A stretch of 64,000 nucleotides of DNA from CAG-791 sp045130475 (lineage in GTDB: Bacteria > Bacillota > Clostridia > Lachnospirales > Lachnospiraceae): assembly GCA_045130475.1 (NCBI GenBank), contig JBGUPU010000019.1, forward strand, positions 1 through 64,000, given 5' to 3'. A program made the position numbers and the translations under genes. Positions 23,497 to 31,782 of this stretch are shown piece by piece. Position 1 is the first letter of the stretch. Each line of letters begins with the position of its first letter. The notes below the pieces were generated by a model. It saw nothing but the letters and a program-made list of their open reading frames with translations, was not told where the DNA came from and made no database searches.

Positions 23497-24732
23497 TTAG
23501 CGATCCGCATTGTCAGAAGTATTTCCGGAGGAGGCACCCTCATCGGAGCTCTCCCCGGGCTCATTCACCTTGCAGTTGTCATAGAGCCAGCTGCGCACGC
23601 GGTTGCTCAGCAGCTCGTCGCGGATGTACTCCTTGATGAAGCGGTCCAGATCCTCCGCCTTTAATCCGGTGGTGTCTGTCTTGACATACTCACCGACTGC
23701 GGCCTGGATCTCCTCCTCGGTGGGGTTGAGATCCCTCTCATCTGCGATCGCCTGATAGATGATGCCGAGCTGGGCGCCCTGTGTCGCAAAATCGCTGATC
23801 ATCGTCTCGTAGTTATCCTGCGTGGCGCCGTACTGTCTCTGCATATATGTAGCCAGATCCATGTAGCTGGCGGACGCCGCATTATTCAGATAATTCTGAT
23901 ACTGGAAATTGTAGCTCTCCAACATCTGCTCGGGAGGATCCTGCTTAAAGGTGCATTCTTCCAGAAGCTTATTGTCAATCTGGTGCTTTACAGTCCATGT
24001 ATAAGCCGCCTCGTTCTCTTCGATCATATTGCTGCGGACATATTCCTGGAAAGAATACACATCCGTGACAGCCTGTCCGAAGGCATTGGTCAGGTTCAGG
24101 CTCTTGACGAAATCATCTGTGAGCTCGTAATCGGAAATCTTATTGACAGTGACTGTAAAAGTGACATCCTTGCCTGCGACATCTGCGGCCGGATAATCAT
24201 CGGGGAATTTCAGATCCAGGTCAACTTTTTCGCCTTTTTTGGCGCCGATCAGTCCATCCTCGAATCCTTCAATGAAAGCGCCGGAGCCGATCACAAGATC
24301 ATAGCTTCCGCTGCCGCCTGTAAACTCTTCTCCGTCGATCTTTCCGACATAATCGATGCTGACAGTATCCCAGGCTTCGACACGGCGGTCCACTTCCTTG
24401 AGGGTCCCGTTGCTCTGCAGGACAGCCTCGATCCTCTGTTCCACTTCCTCGTCTGTGGGATCCGCCGGTTTCCCTGCCTCTACGGTCTGATGCTTGTAAC
24501 CATCAGGCAGCTCGACATAATCCGCAGCTTTGATGCCGGAGAGAAATGCGCTGTCATCGTTCTGCCAGCCGGCTTCCTCTGCGGCAGCTTCTGTTGCAGC
24601 TGTTGCCGCAGCAGATGTCGCTGATGTTGACGCTGCTGTTGAAGTACTGACTGATGACTGCGATCCGCAGCCCGCTGCCATAATGCACAGCGCTGCGGTC
24701 CCGGCGATCAGGGCGATCACGTTCTTCTTCAT
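23497..24732 (-). CDS. lipoprotein peptidyl-prolyl isomerase (FKBP/trigger-factor-like)
   Basis: A 411-residue protein with a lipoprotein signal: K-K-N start, hydrophobic core and lipobox M-A-A-G-C near residue 22, then a Ser/Thr/Ala-rich linker to about 50. An FKBP-type domain follows near 115-200 (W-D-T-V-S-I-D-Y-V-G-K-I-D-G-E-E-F-T-G-G, then F-I-E-G-F-E-D-G-L-I-G-A-K-K-G-E). The C-terminal 200 residues are helical and resemble the trigger-factor C-terminal arms. Such extracytoplasmic proteins assist folding of exported proteins, like PrsA. Start at 24732: GGAGG lies five to eight bases before it. Its promoter reads TTTTCA-17-TACACT (24846-24874). It leads an operon with asnS. Confidence 0.87.
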   Translation of the reverse strand: MKKNVIALIAGTAALCIMAAGCGSQSSVSTSTAASTSATSAAATAATEAAAEEAGWQNDDSAFLSGIKAADYVELPDGYKHQTVEAGKPADPTDEEVEQRIEAVLQSNGTLKEVDRRVEAWDTVSIDYVGKIDGEEFTGGSGSYDLVIGSGAFIEGFEDGLIGAKKGEKVDLDLKFPDDYPAADVAGKDVTFTVTVNKISDYELTDDFVKSLNLTNAFGQAVTDVYSFQEYVRSNMIEENEAAYTWTVKHQIDNKLLEECTFKQDPPEQMLESYNFQYQNYLNNAASASYMDLATYMQRQYGATQDNYETMISDFATQGAQLGIIYQAIADERDLNPTEEEIQAAVGEYVKTDTTGLKAEDLDRFIKEYIRDELLSNRVRSWLYDNCKVNEPGESSDEGASSGNTSDNADR

Positions 24733-25059
24733 GCTTACCTCCATTTGAAAAAATTGAAAAGAGCAGATTCCCGACTGCTTTTTCGGATGATCTACTGCTC
24801 TCTCTGCTTCTGTATTGTTCTCTGGAAAAAGATACTAACTGATATAGTGTAGCACAGGACCCGAAAACTGAAAAGGGAAGATTTCTTAAAAAACTATGTA
24901 CACGCCTGTCAGGAGAATCCATGGTCCGGCTTTTCACTTCTGTCTTGTTTTGACAGGAAAAGAATGTTAGAATGTTAAACAGTCCAAAAAAGAGCGCCGG
25001 TTTCCGGCGGATACAGATAATATTTCATATAAGACACAGAATAGATGGAGGGGTTAATT
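24733..25059. promoter_or_regulatory. divergent control region with two promoters and an attenuator-like hairpin
   Basis: Minus strand: TTTTCA (24869-24874), 17 bases, TACACT (24846-24851) serves the foldase gene. Plus strand: TTGTTT (24945-24950), 17 bases, TAGAAT (24968-24973) serves the small membrane protein. In the foldase leader, CTGCTC (minus strand, 24766-24761) can pair either with GAGCAG (24800-24795) or with a nearer AGCAG, and TTTTC follows, so it could be a terminator with a competing fold. Confidence 0.5.
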
Positions 25060-25527
25060 TTGAGCCGTGTAACAATCGTATTGATCATCATAGCCGTCAT
25101 CCTGCTGGCAGTACTGGTAGCGCTTTATTTTATCGGAAAACGCCTGCAGGCCCGACAGGAACAGTCAAACGAACAGATCCAGGCTATGAAGCAGCCGATG
25201 ACGATGCTGGTCATTGACAAGAAACGGCTGAAGCTGAAGGAATCGGGGCTTCCCGATCAGGTCATCCAGCAGACGCCATGGTATGCCAAGCGTTCCAAGG
25301 TCCCGGTAGTCAAGGCAAAGGTCGGACCTCAGTTCATCAACTTCATCTGTGATGAGAAGATTTTCGACAGCATCCCGGTCAAGAAACAGATCAAGGCCAT
25401 GGTAAGCGGCATCTACATCGTCGAAGTCAAGGGAATCCGCGGACGCCTGCAGACCGACACGACCCCCAGGAAAAAGAGCTGGGTCGAAAAGCTTCAGGAA
25501 AAAGCCGGTGCCAAGCCCGTCAAATAA
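25060..25527 (+). CDS. small membrane-anchored protein of unknown function
   Basis: A 155-residue protein. A single N-terminal membrane helix (about residues 3-25, V-T-I-V-L-I-I-I-A-V-I-L-L) is followed by a basic, charged cytoplasmic part rich in Lys and Gln. The family is not one I can name, but proteins of this form are common in Lachnospiraceae. The segment V-P-V-V-K-A-K-V-G-P-Q-F-I-N-F-I-C-D near 88-105 looks like a small beta fold. TTG at 25060 is the likely start: GGAGGGG lies seven bases upstream, whereas the in-frame ATG at 25045 overlaps that site. It has its own promoter and a strong terminator, so it is a single-gene unit. Confidence 0.8.
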   Translation: MSRVTIVLIIIAVILLAVLVALYFIGKRLQARQEQSNEQIQAMKQPMTMLVIDKKRLKLKESGLPDQVIQQTPWYAKRSKVPVVKAKVGPQFINFICDEKIFDSIPVKKQIKAMVSGIYIVEVKGIRGRLQTDTTPRKKSWVEKLQEKAGAKPVK

Positions 25528-25564
25528 ACAGCACAAAGGTGAACAAAATAAAGTTTAACAATAT

Positions 25565-25600
25565 AAAACGCAGCAGATCATTTACATCTGCTGCGTTTTT
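25565..25600. terminator. bidirectional terminator overlapping the DUF1934 stop codon
   Basis: AAAACGCAGCAGAT (25565-25578) pairs with ATCTGCTGCGTTTT (25586-25599); T-runs follow on both strands. On the minus strand its first arm contains the last codons of the DUF1934 gene (stop at 25582-25584 in the loop). Confidence 0.88.
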
Positions 25601-26091
25601 ATTGTGACAGAACAGGAAAGTTCGTAATCTGCTCCCATGATCAAAGTGTAGCGGATCCGGGCCTGAAGGCCGCGGCAGACGAAGCCTGCGCCTCCTTCCC
25701 CCTGCTTTCCTGATCCCCCTGCCAGTACAGAAATGCCTTCGGTGCGGACCTCCATGGGGATTGTCCCGTAGGCAGTCTCATAGTCACACCTGGTCACCGC
25801 GCCGGAAGGATCAAATACCATCCGGGCATCAATGCCGCCTCTCTGCATCCAGGCAAGGCTGCGGGACAGGAAGAGGGTGACCGGCGTGTCTTCCGCAAGA
25901 TAGGAAAAAAGAAGCCCTTCCCCGCTGTTTCTGCAGACTGCCCTGTATACAGCGGCAGTCTCCCGGGTACTCCCCTCGGGATCCGTCTGTTTCCCGGTGA
26001 CGGTCAGCAGAACAGGGACTTCCTCTTCCGGCTTCCTCTTTTCCGCGTCCTTCATTCCGTGCCGGTTCCCGGCACCGGAGAGCGTGTCCAT
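25582..26091 (-). CDS. DUF1934 beta-barrel protein (YwiB-like)
   Basis: A 169-residue protein of the DUF1934/YwiB type, a small calycin-like beta-barrel of unknown function. The family pattern shows as V-L-L-T-V-T-G-K-Q near residue 27, F-S-Y-L-A-E-D-T near 62, M-V-F-D-P-S-G-A-V-T near 90 and I-R-Y-T-L-I-M-G near 148-156. The N-terminal 20 residues are a charged extension beyond the usual domain. Its ATG shares bases with the murI stop (TGATG), with AAAGGGGGGAG in front, so it is tightly coupled to glutamate racemase. It ends inside a bidirectional terminator, closing the plsC-to-DUF1934 operon. Confidence 0.8.
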   Translation of the reverse strand: MDTLSGAGNRHGMKDAEKRKPEEEVPVLLTVTGKQTDPEGSTRETAAVYRAVCRNSGEGLLFSYLAEDTPVTLFLSRSLAWMQRGGIDARMVFDPSGAVTRCDYETAYGTIPMEVRTEGISVLAGGSGKQGEGGAGFVCRGLQARIRYTLIMGADYELSCSVTIKTQQM

Positions 26092-26972
26092 CAGACTCCC
26101 CCCTTTGCAGACAGGGGAGCGGAGGAATAGGTATGAATATCTATTTTTTCCGAAGCAAGGATCCCGTATTTGATGATGGAATTGGCAAATTGCTGGAACT
26201 GATCCGCCATGTCGCTGACATAGAAGCGGTACTGGGGAACGCCTTGGCCCAGGGCGGGTCGGTGGTCGGACAGAAGATGCAGTTCATCAAGCATGCTGCG
26301 AAGCTCCATGGCTGTTTCATAGGCGGGATTGATCAGAGAGATCTTTTCGCCCGCAGCCCTTCCGATCGTTTTGCGGATCAAAGGATAATGCGTGCAGCCC
26401 ATGATCAGCGTGTCAATGCCGTGATGGAGCAGGGAAGCCATGTATCTCCTCGTGATCTCATCCGTCACGGGATCCTCCCACAGCCCTTCCTCCACAATAG
26501 GGACCAGAAGCGGACAGGCCTGGGCAAAAACCTCGGCCTCAGGCATGATCTGGTGGATAAATTCTGTATAGGAACCGCTGGATACCGTCGCCCTTGTTCC
26601 GATGACACCTATCCTTCCGTTTTTGGTGCAGTCACAGGCGGTGCGGGCTCCGGGGCGGATCACACCGATCACCGGAACCGGGCACTCCCTCTCGATCTCC
26701 GGAAGCGCGTATGCGCTGGCCGTGTTGCAGGCGATCGCGATCGCCTTCACTTTCCTTTCCAGAAGGAAGCGGACGATCTGTCTGGAATAACGCGTCACCG
26801 TCTCCCTGGATTTGCTGCCGTAGGGGACCCGCGCTGTGTCTCCGAAATAGACGATCTTTTCATTGGGCATCTGGCGCATGATCTCCCTGGCGACCGTGAG
26901 GCCGCCGATTCCGGAATCAAAGACGCCGATGGGCATATCAGAGCTCAAGTCACTGTATTGTTTCATTGTCAT
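26091..26972 (-). CDS. murI: glutamate racemase
   Basis: A 293-residue enzyme that converts L- to D-glutamate for peptidoglycan. Both catalytic cysteines are present: I-A-C-N-T-A-S-A near residue 80 and M-G-C-T-H-Y-P-L near 192. The N-terminal substrate loop F-D-S-G-I-G-G-L-T-V-A-R near 18-29 and Y-F-G-D-T-A-R-V-P-Y-G near 42-52 are canonical. The end is a little longer than usual. It sits 41 bases after the GntR gene and overlaps the DUF1934 start. Cell-wall precursor supply thus shares a transcript with phospholipid, pyrimidine and isoprenoid genes. Confidence 0.95.
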   Translation of the reverse strand: MTMKQYSDLSSDMPIGVFDSGIGGLTVAREIMRQMPNEKIVYFGDTARVPYGSKSRETVTRYSRQIVRFLLERKVKAIAIACNTASAYALPEIERECPVPVIGVIRPGARTACDCTKNGRIGVIGTRATVSSGSYTEFIHQIMPEAEVFAQACPLLVPIVEEGLWEDPVTDEITRRYMASLLHHGIDTLIMGCTHYPLIRKTIGRAAGEKISLINPAYETAMELRSMLDELHLLSDHRPALGQGVPQYRFYVSDMADQFQQFANSIIKYGILASEKIDIHTYSSAPLSAKGGV

Positions 26973-27013
26973 CTATAGTAATCTTTTCCACTTGTTCAGG
27001 GATGAAAATCTTT

Positions 27014-27745
27014 TCATCCTTTGACTTTGCGAAGCTGCCCCAGAATGAACTCGTGCTGACGGTCGATGTGGTTCCTGGCCGCCGCAGCTGCCTGCTCAGA
27101 ATCGCCGTCCATGATGGCACGGCAGATCGCACGGTGCTCCATGATCAATTCCTCATAGTGCAGGTCATCCCGGATATATTCATAGCGGAAGCGGTAGATC
27201 GTATCCGCCATTCCGTTCATCACCTGGACCAGACGTCTGTTTCTCGCCGCCCTGGTAATGACCTCGTGAAAACGGACATCACTCTCCGCAATCTCCTGCT
27301 CATTGCCGAATCTGGTACTGTACTCAAAGGCATCGTTGGCCCTGAGCAGTTCCTTTTTTTCTTCCTCGGTAATCCTCTGGCTTGCCAGCGAAGCACAGAG
27401 CTGGTCAAGCGTGCTCCTGACCTCCATGACATCCTGCAGATCACTCTCAGTGATCCGGGCAACCCTTGCCCCGCTTCCGGGTGTGATGGTGACCAGTCCT
27501 TCAATCTCCAGTTTTCGTATTGCTTCACGGATCGGTGTCCTGCTGGTACCCAGGATTTTTCCCAGACGGACCTCCGTCAGCCTCTCTCCAGGATCAAGCT
27601 TTCCCGTCAGGATCAGTTTTCGAAGAGTCAGAAAAACCGTTTCTCTGAGGGGGATAGACTGCTGGTCATCCGGTGCCGGCATTGCATCGGGGATCACAGA
27701 CAGGAACTCTTTTTCGTTGTATTTCTTCTTTTTCTGTTCTGACAT
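27014..27745 (-). CDS. GntR/FadR-family (FCD) transcriptional regulator
   Basis: A 243-residue regulator. The N-terminal winged helix spans about 18-85: L-R-K-L-I-L-T-G-K-L-D-P-G-E-R-L-T-E, L-G-T-S-R-T-P-I-R-E-A-I-R-K-L, G-L-V-T-I. The FCD ligand domain follows, with the metal-ligand pattern D-x3-H near 147, H near 193 and H near 215. FCD regulators usually sense carboxylic acids. GGAGGTA precedes two adjacent ATGs; I use the one at 27745, which leaves a five-base spacing. It lies between ispE and murI in a housekeeping operon, so its target cannot be guessed from neighbours. Confidence 0.88.
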   Translation of the reverse strand: MSEQKKKKYNEKEFLSVIPDAMPAPDDQQSIPLRETVFLTLRKLILTGKLDPGERLTEVRLGKILGTSRTPIREAIRKLEIEGLVTITPGSGARVARITESDLQDVMEVRSTLDQLCASLASQRITEEEKKELLRANDAFEYSTRFGNEQEIAESDVRFHEVITRAARNRRLVQVMNGMADTIYRFRYEYIRDDLHYEELIMEHRAICRAIMDGDSEQAAAAARNHIDRQHEFILGQLRKVKG

Positions 27746-27792
27746 CATTACCTCCATGCATCCGCAGGGCCCTTGGCCTGCAGATTGCAAGA

Positions 27793-28692
27793 TCACATCC
27801 CAGAATCAGATACGGGGGTGCAGACGAAGCTGCGGCATCCCGATGCAGATTCTGTATGCAGAAATGCCTCTCGGGCACTTTCTGCCTGCTCCCGGGTTTC
27901 AAAAATACCAAAGACACTGGGTCCGCTGCCGCTCATGCAGGCGGCGAGAGCCCCTTGTTCCACGAGAAAGTCCTCGATCCTTCTGATCAAAGGAAGATTC
28001 CTTCCCGTTACAAGCTCCAGGACATTTTCGCATCTCTGTGCCAGACCGCGCAGATCCCCGGCACGCAGTGCCTCGATCTGTCCGTCAATATCGGGATGAT
28101 GATATCCGCCGAGTTCGTCCACCGCCTTATAGACATGTGCCGTTGAGGCGGATGCCTCCGGCTTGATAAGGACAATGGCGCATTCCGGCATCGGCGGAAG
28201 CGGTGTGAGGATCTCCCCGATTCCCTCGGAGAGTTTGATCCCCCCTGAGATGCAGTATGGAATATCCGCACCAAGACGAACGCCGAGCTCCATTAACTCC
28301 CGGTCTGTCACGTGCGGTACCAGAAGATCCCTTACCGCGGTAAAAGCCGCTGCGGCGTCGGTACTGCCGCCGGCAAGGCCGGCTGCCACCGGAATCCGCT
28401 TGACAAGACGCACTTCGATATCCGCGCACAGATGATACTTTTCCTCCATCATGCGTATGGCGCGGCAGATCAGATTGTCTTCTCCGAGCGGTGAAAGGCC
28501 GCTCTCGTCGATCAGACGGATCTTTCCTGTCCCCTGCACATCTGTGACAGTAAATGTCAGAGTGTCATACAGGTCGATCTGCTGCATGATCATGCGCAGC
28601 AAATGATAGCCGTCCTCCCGGACGCCTACAACATCAAGACCCAGATTGATTTTCGCGCAGGCATTTCTGGTAATTGTTTTTTTTGTGTCCAT
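27793..28692 (-). CDS. ispE: 4-diphosphocytidyl-2-C-methyl-D-erythritol kinase
   Basis: A 299-residue GHMP kinase of the MEP isoprenoid pathway; it phosphorylates CDP-ME. A-C-A-K-I-N-L-G-L-D-V near residue 10, G-Y-H-L-L near 26, and the GHMP glycine loop P-V-A-A-G-L-A-G-G-S-T-D-A-A-A-A near 92-107 are diagnostic, and the C-terminal M-S-G-S-G-P-S-V-F-G near 263 closes the active site. I place the start at 28692; a 48-residue extension upstream would run into the pyrD end and does not resemble IspE. The ribosome site is weak (GGAATGAAAG). It sits between pyrD and gntR. Confidence 0.93.
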   Translation of the reverse strand: MDTKKTITRNACAKINLGLDVVGVREDGYHLLRMIMQQIDLYDTLTFTVTDVQGTGKIRLIDESGLSPLGEDNLICRAIRMMEEKYHLCADIEVRLVKRIPVAAGLAGGSTDAAAAFTAVRDLLVPHVTDRELMELGVRLGADIPYCISGGIKLSEGIGEILTPLPPMPECAIVLIKPEASASTAHVYKAVDELGGYHHPDIDGQIEALRAGDLRGLAQRCENVLELVTGRNLPLIRRIEDFLVEQGALAACMSGSGPSVFGIFETREQAESAREAFLHTESASGCRSFVCTPVSDSGM

Positions 28693-28778
28693 ACTTTCAT
28701 TCCATGGCTCTGTGTCACAATCGATACAGGAAGAAAATGCATACCCCCAAACTGTATTTCTTCTGTACCGGCGTGTTC

Positions 28779-29723
28779 TCATTTCACTGTTCCAGTCAGC
28801 GATGCCGCACGTTCCACACCGTGGGACGCGCACCATTTCTCCATTCCTTCCGCAACCCGCACAGTCGTATAGGGATCATGGAAATTCATTGCGCCGACAG
28901 CAATCGCGGAAGCGCCCGCCATCATAAATTCAATGGCATCCTCCGCTGTCGCGATCCCGCCCATGCCTATGACGGGGATCGAAACTGCCTGTGCCGCCTG
29001 CCAGACCATGCGGACCGCGACCGGTTTGATTGCGGGACCGGACAGGCCGCCTGTCTTGTTGGCGAGCACGAACTGTCTCTTTTCAATATCTATCTTCGCT
29101 CCCGTGATCGTATTGATCAGGGAAATCGCATCCGCTCCGCCCGCCTCGGCCGCGCGGGCCATCTGTGTGATATCGGTCACATTGGGCGTGAGCTTCATGA
29201 TGACTGGCTGTGCCGCTTCTTTTTTGATCCTGCAGGTGATGTCATAGAGCGCATCAGGATTCTGCCCGAAAGCGATAGCCCCCTCCTTGACGTTGGGACA
29301 GGAGACATTGATCTCGAGCATATCCACCGCTTCATTCTGCAGGCGCCGGACAACGTCCAGGTAATCCTCGACGCTCCTGCCGCAGACATTGACGATCACT
29401 TTTGTATCAACCTCTTTCAAAAAAGCAAGATCCCGCTCAATAAAGACTTCCATACCCGGGTTCTGCAGGCCGATCGCATTGAGCATACCGGCGCTGACCT
29501 CCGCAACACGCGGTGTCGGATTACCCGTCCACGGAACATTGGATACGCCCTTGGTCACGACACCGCCCAGCCGGGCAAGGTCGATGAATTCCGCGTACTC
29601 CATACCGGACCCGAACGTTCCCGATGCCGTCAGAACGGGGTTTTTAAAGGTCACTCCCGCGATGGTCACGGACATATCCGGTTTCTGCAGCGATACTGTA
29701 GGTAAAGAATTGAATGTGTTCAA
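28779..29723 (-). CDS. pyrD: dihydroorotate dehydrogenase B, catalytic subunit
   Basis: A 314-residue class 1B enzyme that oxidises dihydroorotate to orotate in pyrimidine synthesis, using NAD+ through PyrK. N-P-V-L-T-A-S-G-T-F near 28-37, N-P-x-P-R-V near 67, N-V-S-C-P-N-V-K-E-G near 135-144 (Cys is the class 1B catalytic base), M-K-L-T-P-N-V near 173 and I-G-M-G-G-I-A near 252 are all visible. TTG at 29723 is the likely start with GAGGAAAC in front. pyrK lies upstream (112 bases), giving the usual pyrK-pyrD order. Confidence 0.95.
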   Translation of the reverse strand: MNTFNSLPTVSLQKPDMSVTIAGVTFKNPVLTASGTFGSGMEYAEFIDLARLGGVVTKGVSNVPWTGNPTPRVAEVSAGMLNAIGLQNPGMEVFIERDLAFLKEVDTKVIVNVCGRSVEDYLDVVRRLQNEAVDMLEINVSCPNVKEGAIAFGQNPDALYDITCRIKKEAAQPVIMKLTPNVTDITQMARAAEAGGADAISLINTITGAKIDIEKRQFVLANKTGGLSGPAIKPVAVRMVWQAAQAVSIPVIGMGGIATAEDAIEFMMAGASAIAVGAMNFHDPYTTVRVAEGMEKWCASHGVERAASLTGTVK

Positions 29724-29835
29724 TGGAGTTTCCTCTGAAATTATTAGTTGTTTATAAGTAAGGGAAAGCCGATAATGACAGTTTTTTAAAGAAAGGCAGG
29801 GCTGTCAGGGCACTCTGCCCGAAGATACTTTTTTG

Positions 29836-30636
29836 TCAGTCCAGATCCACCTCATCTGCTGAAAAGACCGGTCCCTCCACACAGACACGGGCATTGCGGA
29901 CTTTTGAATGCTCATCTGTACTGGTTGTCTTTGCCACGCAGCCCAGACAGACGCCGACGCCGCAGGCCATCCTCTCCTCAAGGGACAGGTAAGCGGGAAT
30001 GTTTTTCTCCTGCGCAAAGCGCTTGACGGCGCGCAGCATGGGGAGCGGACCGCAGGCACAGAGGACATCCGCCTCAAGAGCGTGCTCCTGGACCGCATCC
30101 AGGACGTTGCCCTTCGTTCCGGCGCTGCCGTCCTCAGTGGCTGTGTAAACCTTCGCAAACGCTTCCATCTCCTCTTTGAGGAAAAGTTCCTTGTTTCGGT
30201 AGCCCATCACAGCGGTGCATTTGGTTCCCGCATCGGCCGTGCCGTTCAGTGCAGCCGCCAGTTCCAGCATGGGCGGCACACCGATTCCGCCTCCCAGTAG
30301 AAGGACATGTTTTCCGCGGAGCGCTTCCAGATCATATCCATTTCCCAGAATGCCCAGCATGTCAATTTTGTCCCCCGCCTTCAGCGCAGTAAAGGAACGC
30401 GTGCCCTTTCCTGCTGCGCGGTAGACAAACCGCAGCGCGCCGCGGGCACTGTCCCAGCGGCAGATACTGATGGGCCGCATGAGAAGCAGATCGCCCCCGG
30501 CGGGATAAAGTCCCGCAAACTGACCCGGGCGAACTTCTTCCGGAAGATCCTCCGGTGCATAAGCTAATTCCAGAGACCAGATATCCTGTGCCAGCATGCG
30601 GCTGTCAAGGACCGTCATCGTTGTCTTTTTTTTCAT
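29836..30636 (-). CDS. pyrK: dihydroorotate dehydrogenase electron-transfer subunit
   Basis: A 266-residue FAD and [2Fe-2S] subunit that passes electrons from PyrD to NAD+. The FAD domain has R-P-I-S-I-C near residue 55, the NAD domain L-L-L-G-G-G-I-G-V-P-P near 111-121, and the C-terminal cluster cysteines read C-G-V-G-V-C-L-G-C near 224-232 with a fourth Cys in A-R-V-C-V-E-G-P near 252. This is the full set for a 2Fe-2S site. Start ATG follows a modest site after the plsC stop (66 bases downstream of plsC). Confidence 0.94.
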   Translation of the reverse strand: MKKKTTMTVLDSRMLAQDIWSLELAYAPEDLPEEVRPGQFAGLYPAGGDLLLMRPISICRWDSARGALRFVYRAAGKGTRSFTALKAGDKIDMLGILGNGYDLEALRGKHVLLLGGGIGVPPMLELAAALNGTADAGTKCTAVMGYRNKELFLKEEMEAFAKVYTATEDGSAGTKGNVLDAVQEHALEADVLCACGPLPMLRAVKRFAQEKNIPAYLSLEERMACGVGVCLGCVAKTTSTDEHSKVRNARVCVEGPVFSADEVDLD

Positions 30637-30702
30637 CAGTCAGAAAGTCTCCTGTTCAGGTCCGGTCCATTCATTTAGGCTGCTCCGGACCGCAGCCGGG
30701 AT

Positions 30703-31443
30703 TTACAGCAGTTTGCGGTTGCGTTCATAAGTCTCCATGATCAGATTGCGGACCCGTTCCGGCAGTTCCTTCTGCTCGTCACGGCCCATGGATGCAGTCT
30801 CGATCGGATCACCGAATTCAACGACCACAGGTGCCGCCTTAATCCTGGGAAAATGATCTTCCAGGATATCCCCTGTTCCCACGATCGTGACAGGCACGAC
30901 CGGCGCCTTTGCCTTCGTGGCAATCTTGAAGCTTCCCGCATGGAAAGGAAGGAATACACCCTCTTCCTTGGAACGTGTTCCCTCCGGGAAGATAAACATA
31001 GACTGTCCGCCCTTGACCAGCTCGATGGCTCTGAGGATGACCTTCAGCGCTTTCCTGTCATCCTTTCTGTCAAGGAAGAGACAGTTGATATCCCGCATCT
31101 GCATCCGCAGCAGAGGGATTTTCTCCAGTTCAATTTTCGAAATAAATCCGACAGGGAAGGGGATTACGGACAGACAGATCACAACATCCAGCATGCTGCG
31201 ATGGTTGCCGACGAACAGGACCGGCCTGTCAGTCGGGATCTTTTCCTTCCCGATCACGGTCGTTTTTCCGGCAGCGATCAGCCAGACCAGTTTTGTTCCG
31301 CAGCGGACGTAACTGCTTCTCATCCGAAGGCACAGGTCAGGATTGAACTTCCCGACCGTCCATGTGATCACATGCTCAACAACACCTATCAAAAGAACCA
31401 GCACCAGGACAATAGCTGTCAGTGCCAGACGAAATATCCACAT
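30703..31443 (-). CDS. plsC: 1-acyl-sn-glycerol-3-phosphate acyltransferase
   Basis: A 246-residue integral-membrane acyltransferase for phosphatidic acid synthesis. One N-terminal membrane helix (about 4-24) is followed by the catalytic N-H-R-S-M-L-D near residue 80 (the family H-x4-D motif) and the glycerol-phosphate-binding F-P-E-G-T-R-S near 153-159. The start ATG has a weak site (AAAGGTTGA). It is the first gene of the operon plsC-pyrK-pyrD-ispE-gntR-murI-DUF1934, with a good promoter about 95 bases upstream. Confidence 0.92.
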   Translation of the reverse strand: MWIFRLALTAIVLVLVLLIGVVEHVITWTVGKFNPDLCLRMRSSYVRCGTKLVWLIAAGKTTVIGKEKIPTDRPVLFVGNHRSMLDVVICLSVIPFPVGFISKIELEKIPLLRMQMRDINCLFLDRKDDRKALKVILRAIELVKGGQSMFIFPEGTRSKEEGVFLPFHAGSFKIATKAKAPVVPVTIVGTGDILEDHFPRIKAAPVVVEFGDPIETASMGRDEQKELPERVRNLIMETYERNRKLL

Positions 31444-31535
31444 AATAAAATTTTCAACCTTTCTAAAGCTTTTAGGAACCCGCCGCTTTCTTCTCCGGCA
31501 GATTGTACATTATCAAATACCATTTATTCTTGAAT

Positions 31536-31563
31536 AGTATACCACACCGTTACAGGTTTTCAA
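31536..31563 (-). promoter_or_regulatory. promoter of the plsC-pyrK-pyrD-ispE operon
   Basis: On the minus strand TTGAAA (31558-31563), a 16-base spacer and TATACT (31536-31541). It lies about 95 bases upstream of plsC. The 31444-31782 gap also holds the pyrC leader; no gene is seen in it. Confidence 0.65.
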
Positions 31564-31729
31564 AACACTAACGTCTATGTTTAAGGCGCTGAATGTACAA
31601 ATGATTGCAATTGCCTGTAATCCACGCCGCTTCAATTCCCGCTCAACTCACGCCCTTTACAGGTGTGAACCTGCAGCGCTGCCTTTTGTGCTATACTGAT
31701 TACAGACACTCTTTTTAATATGCCATATG

Positions 31730-31761
31730 CCGCTCGAAAGAGCGGAGTTCTGCCGCGGCAG
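31730..31761 (+). promoter_or_regulatory. twin hairpins in the pyrC leader
   Basis: CCGCTC-GAAA-GAGCGG (31730-31745) is a six-bp hairpin with a GNRA tetraloop; the self-complementary CTGCCGCGGCAG (31750-31761) follows. The ribosome site GGGAGG is about ten bases downstream. A possible -10 box (TATACT) is at 31692-31697. These may tune translation of pyrC, but no U-run follows, so they are not a terminator. Confidence 0.45.
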
Positions 31762-31782
31762 ACTTTAACAGGGAGGAACAAC

